Shown piece after piece: positions 6,160 to 11,718 of a stretch of 11,718 bases of DNA (the stretch's first letter is position 1; each line of letters opens with the position of its first letter). Source of the DNA: Candidatus Omnitrophota bacterium (GTDB taxonomy: Bacteria > Omnitrophota > Koll11 > Aquiviventales > Aquiviventaceae); assembly GCA_016196415.1 (NCBI GenBank), contig JACPXS010000064.1, forward strand, positions 1 through 11,718. The letters are read 5' to 3'. The notes under the pieces were generated by a model. It was not told the DNA's origin, ran no database searches, and saw nothing but the letters and a program-made list of their open reading frames with translations. The position numbers and the translations under genes are program-made.

Positions 6160-7109
6160 CGAACCCTCCGCCACGCGGCCGAAACGCCGTCCTTCACGAT
6201 CCGCAGCATCATCTCGCGCTCAGTGACCACCGTCTCAGGCAATTCGATTCGATGAAAGATGGGACCATGTCCACGCACGTTCAGCCCCCCTGCGCCCGTG
6301 AAGATGGCCCGGGTGCCCTCCGCTAACAGCCATCGCGTCGTCGCCTCGCTGGAACAACTAAATGGATAACTCCACAGCCGCATGCCGCGAGAGCGCTGAT
6401 CTAGTAAGCGCTGGTTGTTCCAGTACTCCGCCTCCAAACGATCTGAGAGCAAGGTCGCGTTGTAGTGGTTATAGAGATGGTTGCCGAACGACACCAGCGG
6501 CTCATCATCCGCCGCGTCGAGATCCTCCTCGCTCGCGACGGGGCCTCGGAAGGCCCGGACCCGTTCGAAGAGCGCCTCCGCGTCGACCGACTCGAGGTAT
6601 CGAGCAACCTCCTCCTCGGTGAACCGGCAGAAATCGTTTCCAGTTGGCCGGCGGCTCCTGGTCTCGTAGAACCCTGGTTCACAGTGTTGTAGGTAGGTGA
6701 CTAAGCCGGACCAACACACCGCTCCTCGAATTGGTCCCATATTGAGGAACGCCACAGAGGGGATCCGCTTCTCCTTCAGCATCGGCAGCGCATTCCGGAA
6801 ATAGCTCAAATTACCGTCATCAAACGTGACCAACGCCGCCGGGGTGCGGTAATCCCCGCTGAGCAGCTGCCTCGGATCGATCACGTGGAATGCCCCGCGG
6901 ATGAGGTCGAGCTGTTTGGCAAAGATCGCGGGCCTGACATTCAAATCAAACAGGCGGTTGAAGGCGCTGGGCTGATCTGACACCTCATGGTACAGAAACA
7001 CCACCACCGCGTCTTTCAGCAGGCAACGGCTCACCACGCTGCTCGACAAGACATGCTGCATGACACGGAATAATGCGCCTACGTCGCGTCGCATCTCAGG
7101 ATGTAGCAT
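6156..7109 (-). CDS. Polysaccharide deacetylase (NodB-homology, CE4) family protein without a signal peptide
   Basis: A 317-residue protein of the metal-dependent deacetylase family that removes N- or O-acetyl groups from sugars. VVVFLYHEVSD (36-45) is the usual first strand. Motif 1 is VTFDDG at 94-99, with the catalytic base and metal aspartates. Motif 2, the metal histidines, is read as GNHLYNH with His211 and His215. SYPF at 247-250 stands for motif 3 (R-x-P-Y). About 110 residues separate motifs 1 and 2, far more than the roughly 50 of classical NodB, with a Cys/Trp-containing insert (VCWSGLVTYLQHC). The N-terminus has no convincing secretion signal, so it probably acts in the cytoplasm on a lipid-linked or nucleotide-linked sugar, as a partner of the acetyltransferase and glycosyltransferases. 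The start at 7109 overlaps the GT2 end by 14 bases; ATG at 7094, one base after the GT2 stop, is an alternative that would shorten it by five residues. Confidence 0.88.
   Translation of the reverse strand: MLHPEMRRDVGALFRVMQHVLSSSVVSRCLLKDAVVVFLYHEVSDQPSAFNRLFDLNVRPAIFAKQLDLIRGAFHVIDPRQLLSGDYRTPAALVTFDDGNLSYFRNALPMLKEKRIPSVAFLNMGPIRGAVCWSGLVTYLQHCEPGFYETRSRRPTGNDFCRFTEEEVARYLESVDAEALFERVRAFRGPVASEEDLDAADDEPLVSFGNHLYNHYNATLLSDRLEAEYWNNQRLLDQRSRGMRLWSYPFSCSSEATTRWLLAEGTRAIFTGAGGLNVRGHGPIFHRIELPETVVTEREMMLRIVKDGVSAAWRRVR
6165..6169 (-). promoter_or_regulatory. Ribosome-binding site (GGAGG) that fixes the 530-residue protein's start
   Basis: A perfect GGAGG on the minus strand, five bases ahead of the ATG at 6159, which itself shares ATGA with the deacetylase stop. 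This rules out the GTG at 6174 as start and is the strongest ribosome-binding sequence I found in the window, so translation may be freshly boosted here. Confidence 0.8.
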
Positions 7110-8019
7110 CCACCCGAAGGGTCATGTATCGGCGCTTCGGTAGCAGGTAGGCGCCGATGGTCCCCCCGATATTCCGCACGCACAGACTCGGAGAAATGCC
7201 GGCCGCACGCACCAGATTCTTCCACCACTCGGCGTACCGACCGTTCGTCCGGAGACACCGGGCTTGGAAGAGGTAGCAAAAGGCGAGGCTTTCACGAAGG
7301 ACGGCCCGCTCCACTGGAGAATATTGCCGATCAGCCGCCACCAGCCGCTGGCAGACGTCCAAATACTCCTCGGCGGCGCGCAGCGAAAAGGAATCCTGGC
7401 TTGGATGCCGGCGGATGCCGAACAGCGGCCGCGGCAGGTTCATGGCGCGGTACCGCTCAAGGAACCGGAGAAACATGTCCCGGTCAGACGCGTAGCGGTA
7501 GCGTTCGTCAAACGCCCCCACATCGAGCAGGGCGTCTCGGCTGATCACGATACTGCCATGAATCATTCCGGAGCCGCACAGCGCCGCCCGCCTGATCCCC
7601 TCATGTGTGACCGGACGCGACTTGACCACGTCGATGACCGCCGGGTCATCCCGGAACTCCCAGACGAACGTTCCTAGACAGCGCACATCGGGATGTTCAG
7701 CCAGCGCCTCCATCTGCTCCGCCAACCGGGTCGGCGCCGAATAATCATCCGCATCCATGCGGGCAATCCAGGGCGTTGAGGCCTGGCGCAGTCCGAGGTT
7801 CAGGGCCGCCGTCTGCCCGATGTTGCGCGGAAGTGCGACCAGCTCAATGCGCGAATCGTCATACGCGCGGATGATCTCGCGTGTCCGATCGGTTGAGGCG
7901 TCGTCAACGATCAGAAAGCGAAAGTCTCGGTAGCTTTGGGACAGGATGCTCTCCATCGCAGTCTGTAGGTGCGGCTCGCCGTTATGAACCGCCATCAACA
8001 CCGTCAACGGCTGGCTCAT
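7096..8019 (-). CDS. Family 2 (GT-A fold) glycosyltransferase
   Basis: A 307-residue inverting glycosyltransferase that would move a sugar from a nucleotide donor onto a lipid-linked or growing glycan at the cytoplasmic face. It opens with the GT2 signature LTVLMAVHNGEPHL (5-18), then SILSQSYRDFRFLIVDDASTD (25-44) with the nucleotide-binding Asp39/Asp40, RNIGQTAALNLGL (65-77), and the DxD-type metal site MDADD at 88-92. GSGMIHGSIVISRDALLDVGAF (near 149-170) and YASDRDMFLRFL provide the acceptor-side and catalytic ED-like acidic region. There is no obvious membrane helix, although a hydrophobic, basic C-terminus (GGTIGAYLLPKRRY) could sit on the membrane. It is the only textbook glycosyltransferase in the window. 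Start and stop both lie in overlaps: ATGA with the reductase at 8016-8019, and 14 bases with the deacetylase. Confidence 0.95.
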   Translation of the reverse strand: MSQPLTVLMAVHNGEPHLQTAMESILSQSYRDFRFLIVDDASTDRTREIIRAYDDSRIELVALPRNIGQTAALNLGLRQASTPWIARMDADDYSAPTRLAEQMEALAEHPDVRCLGTFVWEFRDDPAVIDVVKSRPVTHEGIRRAALCGSGMIHGSIVISRDALLDVGAFDERYRYASDRDMFLRFLERYRAMNLPRPLFGIRRHPSQDSFSLRAAEEYLDVCQRLVAADRQYSPVERAVLRESLAFCYLFQARCLRTNGRYAEWWKNLVRAAGISPSLCVRNIGGTIGAYLLPKRRYMTLRVDATS

Positions 8020-8945
8020 GGCGACACCACCAGTGGTTCCCTGCGTGACCCAAGGCGCGCGCTGAGGGGCCGGTCCCGGTCCTCAAGAAATCGCTGCAAC
8101 CCCTCCAGGCACCCCGGCAAGTCCATGCCGGTGAGTCGATGAAATTCGCTGCTGTCCAGCGACATATCCTTCGGTCGCGGTGCAGGCAACCGGGCTTCTT
8201 CGAGCGAGCCCCGCTGCACGTTGGCCATCGAGAACCCGGCCGCCTTGGCCATCATGCCGCCGAAGGCGTACTTCGAAACGCGGTCGGCGCCGCAGAGGTG
8301 CAGCAGACCGCGGTGTCGGCTCTCCAGCAGCGCCACCAGCCGCTGCACCAGGTCCACCACGTAAATGGGTGAAAAATAGAAATCGTCGAAGAGAACGATC
8401 GGGGCCCCCGATGCCAATGACTCGTGCAGCCACTCGGCGGCTGTCTGTTTTCGTCCCGATGACCAACCGTAGAAGTTGGTCCGCACAATGAGATGGTTGT
8501 CGGTCCCCAGCGCGACTTCCCATTCTCCCTGAAGCTTTGATCTGGCATAGATGGTGCGCGGGCACGGCAAATCCGTCTCGGTCGCGTTCGGCGCATCGCC
8601 TTTGAACACCCCGTCCGTCGAGATGTAGACCACCAGGCAGCCGGCCGGCACTGCGCGGACGAGGGCCTTGGTGAGCTGCGCGTTGAGCGCGTACGCAAGC
8701 GCCGGATCCTGCTCGCACGCATCGACATTCACCAGCGCTGCACAATGGACCAAGATATCCGGGGCGACGTCGCGAATATGCCGCCACGCGGTCGCCGACG
8801 CAAGGTCCTCGACGATGGTCTTGAGCGACCGGTCTCCCCACCACGGATGCCGGTCGATCCCCACAACCTCATGCCGTTGGGAGAAGGCCGCCATGAGGTG
8901 TGCGCCCAGTAGCCCGGATGAACCGGTGATCAAGATTTTCGACAT
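8016..8945 (-). CDS. NAD(P)-dependent sugar reductase/epimerase, RmlD-like extended SDR
   Basis: A 309-residue extended short-chain dehydrogenase/reductase. The Rossmann dinucleotide loop GSSGLLG is at residues 8-14. HCAALVNVDACEQDP (67-81) matches the AAYTAVDKAE region of dTDP-4-dehydrorhamnose reductase. The catalytic set is Ser109-Thr110 in ISTDGVFKGDAP and Tyr133/Lys137 in YARSK, with RTNFYGW following at 155-161 as in RmlD. It most likely reduces a 4-keto nucleotide sugar, or epimerises one, in the cytoplasm. The STDYVF tyrosine of typical RmlD is replaced by glycine (STDGVF). The C-terminal PRPKDMSLDSSEF (near 255-267) is the RP-x-x-x-LD/N element common in RmlD proteins. No dTDP-glucose pathway partners are seen in the window, so the exact substrate is open. 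The ATG at 8945 lies within the end of the aminotransferase gene; the stop shares ATGA with the GT2 start. Confidence 0.88.
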   Translation of the reverse strand: MSKILITGSSGLLGAHLMAAFSQRHEVVGIDRHPWWGDRSLKTIVEDLASATAWRHIRDVAPDILVHCAALVNVDACEQDPALAYALNAQLTKALVRAVPAGCLVVYISTDGVFKGDAPNATETDLPCPRTIYARSKLQGEWEVALGTDNHLIVRTNFYGWSSGRKQTAAEWLHESLASGAPIVLFDDFYFSPIYVVDLVQRLVALLESRHRGLLHLCGADRVSKYAFGGMMAKAAGFSMANVQRGSLEEARLPAPRPKDMSLDSSEFHRLTGMDLPGCLEGLQRFLEDRDRPLSARLGSRREPLVVSP

Positions 8946-10000
8946 TCTGCCGCTAGAACAGGTTTCATCGACATGTGTTCTTGAAGCCTCCCGCGACAGA
9001 CGCGAGCGAGCTCATGGACTAACGCCTCAAAAACAGCCGCCGGAATCCACGGATTGAGCGGAATCAAAAAGACGCGCCGGTACTCGGGGTTGAAGAGGTT
9101 ACGATTGATGTCAAAATGGTACCGCGTGCAGTCGCAATGGTGCCACTCGAAGACACGCGCCATCTCCTCCTCGTCTGACTCATTGGCGGGAACCGGCACG
9201 ACGTACGCGAGCCTCCTACAATCAGGCAGCCAAGCTCGACCCTTCAGTGATCGCTCGATCAACGAGAGCCGTTCGCAGGCGATTCGCTCATACTCATTGA
9301 TCCCACGGAGGACACGGAGCATCTGGCCTCGGAGCCACGCATTATCACTCCCCGATTGGACATAGAGTTCAGAGGCCACATCGCCCAGCAAGGCATAGGA
9401 GCTGGCGAACCGGCGATGCCGAAGCCACGCCAGCATGACGAGCAGTGGCCAGGACCAGAGATTCGCTTCGAGTCGCTTAGCTCGAATGAAGACCCTGAGC
9501 TCAAGATCCTCAGAGAGAACCGCTCCGCCCTTCAAGACCGGCAGGATCTTCGAGAACCCAATGAACCGGGCCAACGATCCCTCCCCTACTCGCTCATCAT
9601 GGCTTAGCCCATACGGGCTATCCTCGATGTACGGCACAGCGCGCGCGCCGCACTCGGCTTGGATGGCTGCAAGACGTTGCGCAAAACCGAATTGATGCAC
9701 CACGATGACCAGTCGCGTCTTATCCGTCATGGAGCGCACAGGCATCGCCTGACGATTGAGCTGGTTCAAAATACACCGCCCTAGAAAATTTGGCACGAGG
9801 ACATCGTCAGCGTGCCGCCGCAGTCCCAGATACTCCAACATCCAGCAGAGGCCGACCCGAACGGAGGGAATCGCGACCGCGGGAGCACCCAGCAGCTCGG
9901 AGGCGCAGCGATCCAGCGTGTCCCACGTGGCGCCCTCCGCGACCCCCAGGTCTCTCCAGGTCACCCGCGGCTCCCAGGAGTAGAACATCGGCGCGGTCAT
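8930..10000 (-). CDS. DegT/DnrJ/EryC1/StrS-type PLP-dependent sugar aminotransferase, compact variant
   Basis: A 356-residue protein with the order of motifs of sugar aminotransferases, which transfer an amino group (usually from glutamate) to a keto nucleotide sugar. An N-terminal helix-turn region PSVRVGLCWMLEYLGL (about 45-60) is followed by DDVLVPNFLG (65-74), VVHQFGFAQRL (100-110, matching the usual VHLYG), YIEDSPYG (124-131, Asp127 expected to pair with the PLP pyridine nitrogen) and FSKILPVLKGGAV (149-161, Lys151 the likely Schiff-base lysine). The stretch between the sheet at 65-90 and VVHQFG is shorter than in typical members, and the lysine loop is about one residue shorter. The lysine and aspartate being kept argues for an active PLP enzyme rather than a dead paralogue. 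The C-terminal third is divergent. The gene starts in ATGA with the GNAT stop and ends 16 bases inside the next gene. Sampled lines here run about 47-62% G+C, lower than genes nearer the left end. Confidence 0.82.
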   Translation of the reverse strand: MTAPMFYSWEPRVTWRDLGVAEGATWDTLDRCASELLGAPAVAIPSVRVGLCWMLEYLGLRRHADDVLVPNFLGRCILNQLNRQAMPVRSMTDKTRLVIVVHQFGFAQRLAAIQAECGARAVPYIEDSPYGLSHDERVGEGSLARFIGFSKILPVLKGGAVLSEDLELRVFIRAKRLEANLWSWPLLVMLAWLRHRRFASSYALLGDVASELYVQSGSDNAWLRGQMLRVLRGINEYERIACERLSLIERSLKGRAWLPDCRRLAYVVPVPANESDEEEMARVFEWHHCDCTRYHFDINRNLFNPEYRRVFLIPLNPWIPAAVFEALVHELARVCRGRLQEHMSMKPVLAAECRKS

Positions 10001-10638
10001 TTGGTCTCCTGACCGTCCGCCTGAAATGCCCGCCGGCGGGCCAGCCATTCGTCCTTCAGGAGGTCATACAGCACACTGCTGAGGTACTTCCCGTTTCGGT
10101 AGCGCCCCTCGCGCAGAACGCCGGCCTCTCGGAATCCGAGCCGCTCCAGCGTGGCTCTGACGGCTGCGTTCTCGGCGCTGGTTGCGGCAAAGACCGAGTG
10201 CATGTTCAGCATCAGAAAGGCGTGGTCAAGCTGCCACATCGTCACTTCAAGGTACAGCGGTCCCTTGTGGTAGCGCGTATCGCCGATCACTAAACTGATC
10301 TCCGCATGCCCATTCGACCAATGACCATGGATGTTGATCGAGCAGGTACCAATCAGCCGAGGCTCCTCTCGGGCAATGATGGAGAAGAGAATTTTGCTCG
10401 ACCCATCCAAGTGAGCAAGGCGAAACTGCTCCTGGCGCTCCAAGGTGTTCGGAATGATACCGTGGATGAGCTGACGCGTAATCTCCGGGTCGTTGAACCA
10501 CTTGTACCAGACCGGCACATCAGACGCTCTCGTCTCCCGAATGCGGAACGTCCGCCCCATATAGAGGTACGTGTCATCGGGCTCTGCGGCCCCGGCACGC
10601 GCGGCACGCGGCTGCTTAGCTTGGAGAGACTGTGGCAT
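9997..10638 (-). CDS. GNAT-family (RimJ/RimL or PseH-like) N-acetyltransferase
   Basis: A 213-residue acetyl-CoA-dependent acetyltransferase, likely acting on an amino group of a nucleotide sugar given the neighbours. The GNAT core begins near residue 29 (FRIRETRASDVPVWYKW). The acetyl-CoA loop is around 118-128 (IGDTRYHKGP), a slightly degenerate version of the usual R/Q-x-x-G-x-G/A. The C-terminal signature AENAAVRATLERLGFREAGV lies near 155-174. Length and pattern resemble acetyltransferases from nonulosonic-acid and amino-sugar loci as well as RimJ/RimL ribosomal-protein acetyltransferases; context favours the sugar role. The ATG at 10638 has AGGTGA a few bases upstream and lies inside the end of the adenylation gene. 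Met27 (ATG at 10560) is an alternative nearer the domain, but no ribosome-binding sequence precedes it. The Ala/Arg-rich first 26 residues may simply reflect the overlap. The stop shares ATGA with the aminotransferase start at 10000. Confidence 0.88.
   Translation of the reverse strand: MPQSLQAKQPRAARAGAAEPDDTYLYMGRTFRIRETRASDVPVWYKWFNDPEITRQLIHGIIPNTLERQEQFRLAHLDGSSKILFSIIAREEPRLIGTCSINIHGHWSNGHAEISLVIGDTRYHKGPLYLEVTMWQLDHAFLMLNMHSVFAATSAENAAVRATLERLGFREAGVLREGRYRNGKYLSSVLYDLLKDEWLARRRAFQADGQETK
10005..10010 (-). promoter_or_regulatory. Ribosome-binding site that fixes the aminotransferase start
   Basis: Read on the minus strand this is AGGAGA, four bases before the ATG at 10000. It supports that ATG, which is also in an ATGA overlap with the GNAT stop, over the longer in-frame start at 10048 that would add 16 Gly/Pro-rich residues. 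Confidence 0.75.
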
Positions 10639-11718
10639 GGGTCACCTGTTGTTCCAGCCAGATCCGTTTCAGATGGTTGGCATCGTACTTTCCTGAGCTG
10701 CCGCAGGGCAGCTGGTCAAGCTCCACGATCGCCTGGGGCACCATGTACTCGGGTAAGCGCGCCCGACACCGCTCAATCAACAGGTCGCTCAGCCCCACCC
10801 CGCGCTGGGCCGGCACCGGTACCACGAAGCTCACGACCGGCTGCGGGCTTTCCCCTTCTCGAAACACTACCGTCTTGACCTCCTTGACCCGCGCATCGCC
10901 AGCCAAGACATGGTCGATCTCTAGCGGGTTGATCCGGTAGCCTTTGACTTTGACCAGGTCGTCGATTCTCCCAAGCACGACATGGTAGCCATCGGGATCC
11001 CGGCGGACCAGATCGCCGGTCCGGTAGTACCGCACCCCGTCCACCTCGAGAAAGGCGGCGGTGGTGCGCTCTGGATCTCCGTAGTAGCCGTCCATACACT
11101 GCGCGCCGGCCACCAGCAGCTCGCCCATCGTCTCTGCAGGACGGCCGGTGGTGGCGTCGTACAGCAACGTCTTGAGGTGCGGAAACGGCAGGCCAATCGG
11201 CACCAAGTTGCCAGACGCGGCGATGCGCTCGCGGAGATGATCCACGCGCGTCGCCATGCAGTTGATCGTCACCTCCGTCGGCCCGTAGACGTTATGAAAC
11301 TCCGCCATCGGCGAGAGCGACCGCACCAGGTCGATGAGATCCGGTGAGAAGGCTTCTCCGCCGGAGACCACCCAGCGGAGGCGGCGCAGATCCACATCTG
11401 CGCGATCCTTTGCCCACGCGTAGAGACGGCGGATGGTGGACGGCACCGAATAGAACATGTCAATGCGGCGATCCCGGATGAGCTTGGCGTGCCACATGAT
11501 ATTCCGCGGGTCCGGCGACACGTGGATCTGGACATCGTGCGCCAGGGCAAACGCCAGGTCCCCCATCGTGATATCGAACGTCAATTCGGCGGTGATCAAC
11601 AAGGCATGCGGGCCCTTCGGAACCGAAAAATAGCTCCGCGCCCATTCCCGGTATGCCCGGTAGCCGTGATGCGAAATCATCACACCTTTCGGTTCACCCG
11701 TTGAACCTGAAGTGAAAA
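10616..11718 (-). CDS. Free-standing AMP-forming adenylation enzyme (amino-acid adenylation / acyl ligase type), N-terminus cut by window edge
   Basis: ANL-superfamily enzyme that would activate a carboxylic acid or amino acid with ATP and pass it to a carrier-protein thiol or CoA. The frame is open to the right edge, where it encodes the phosphate-loop core TSGSTGEPKG (A3), so the true start lies outside the window and the GTG at 11683 is internal. About 366 residues are visible. Counting from the first whole codon: TFDIT with Asp48 (A4), SGGEAF near 118-123, NVYGPTE at 142-148 (A5), GELLVAGAQCMDGYYGDPERT region (A6) near 198-218, YRTGDLV at 231-237 (A7), GRIDDLVKVKGYR at 249-261 (A8), and SGKYD with the A10 lysine near 343. 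All catalytic motifs look intact. No carrier or condensation domain follows, so it acts as a stand-alone enzyme. The A4 aspartate is the one that holds the alpha-amino group in amino-acid-activating domains, which favours an amino-acid substrate. It overlaps the following GNAT gene by 23 bases. Acyl-CoA ligase is the main alternative. Confidence 0.92.
   Translation of the reverse strand, partial: FTSGSTGEPKGVMISHHGYRAYREWARSYFSVPKGPHALLITAELTFDITMGDLAFALAHDVQIHVSPDPRNIMWHAKLIRDRRIDMFYSVPSTIRRLYAWAKDRADVDLRRLRWVVSGGEAFSPDLIDLVRSLSPMAEFHNVYGPTEVTINCMATRVDHLRERIAASGNLVPIGLPFPHLKTLLYDATTGRPAETMGELLVAGAQCMDGYYGDPERTTAAFLEVDGVRYYRTGDLVRRDPDGYHVVLGRIDDLVKVKGYRINPLEIDHVLAGDARVKEVKTVVFREGESPQPVVSFVVPVPAQRGVGLSDLLIERCRARLPEYMVPQAIVELDQLPCGSSGKYDANHLKRIWLEQQVTHATVSPS

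Larger units (their letters stand above)
1..11718 (-). other. Single polycistronic glycan-modification block with every gene overlapping
   Basis: All 13 coding regions share the minus strand and all 12 junctions overlap: 23 bases (10616-10638), ATGA (9997-10000), 16 (8930-8945), ATGA (8016-8019), 14 (7096-7109), then ATGA at 6156-6159, 4567-4570, 3548-3551 and 2568-2571, TGATG at 1915, then ATGA at 902-905 and 39-42. No promoter or terminator fits between them, so one transcript begun to the right of 11718 and continuing left of 1 is the simplest reading. Stoichiometry would then depend on translational coupling and local ribosome-binding strength. Confidence 0.85.

Noticed and set aside
11681..11683. 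GTG start for the adenylation enzyme
   Set aside because: The frame continues upstream to the window edge and encodes the A3 phosphate loop, so this codon is an internal valine within the GEPKGV motif.
1..11718. Defence system, prophage, mobile element, CRISPR or RNA gene
   Set aside because: I looked for nucleases, integrases, transposases, direct or inverted repeats and tRNA-like segments and saw none. All coding capacity is taken by sugar-metabolism and transfer genes.
10616..11718. Tail of a multidomain non-ribosomal peptide synthetase
   Set aside because: No carrier-protein domain follows the A10 motif; the protein ends about 20 residues later. A condensation domain upstream of the window edge cannot be excluded, but the sugar-gene context favours a stand-alone ligase.

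Overview
The window is a single, uninterrupted, G+C-rich (about 60%, by counting sample lines) gene block in which every gene lies on the minus strand, so transcription runs from position 11718 down to 1. It holds 11 complete genes, the 3' part of a twelfth that enters at the right edge, and probably the first 14 codons of a thirteenth leaving at the left edge. There is no intergenic space: each gene overlaps the next, in eight cases by a four-base ATGA, once by TGATG, and three times by 14 to 23 bases. I see no promoter, terminator, RNA gene, CRISPR array, insertion sequence or repeat. The organism looks like a G+C-rich Gram-negative bacterium. I cannot name the lineage from this sequence; something like Nitrospirota or a related environmental phylum would fit, but that is a guess.

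The content is that of a surface-glycan or glycoconjugate locus. In transcription order it runs: a free-standing AMP-forming adenylation enzyme (10616-11718, cut at its N-terminus), a GNAT acetyltransferase (9997-10638), a DegT/DnrJ-type aminotransferase (8930-10000), an RmlD-like NAD(P)-dependent reductase/epimerase (8016-8945), a GT2 glycosyltransferase (7096-8019), a polysaccharide deacetylase (6156-7109), an unfamiliar 530-residue GT-B-like protein (4567-6159), a Gfo/Idh/MocA oxidoreductase (3548-4570), a SAM methyltransferase-like protein (2568-3551), a GmhA-like SIS sugar-phosphate isomerase (1915-2571), an SGNH-hydrolase-like protein (902-1915) and a second SAM methyltransferase (39-905).

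Together these read as an assembly line for one or more heavily decorated sugars. The oxidoreductase, aminotransferase and acetyltransferase could make an N-acetylated amino (or diamino) sugar. The SIS protein and RmlD-like reductase could supply a heptose or deoxysugar. The glycosyltransferases would place these, and the two methyltransferases, the SGNH protein, the deacetylase and the adenylation enzyme could modify them. Modifying enzymes clearly outnumber recognisable glycosyltransferases. Several members carry changes at positions that are usually conserved (SIS metal site, SGNH oxyanion residues, methyltransferase motif I), so family-level names should not be taken as proof of the standard reactions.

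Several genes have longer in-frame extensions upstream of the start chosen here. Starts were chosen from the overlap pattern, ribosome-binding sequences and where family homology begins.
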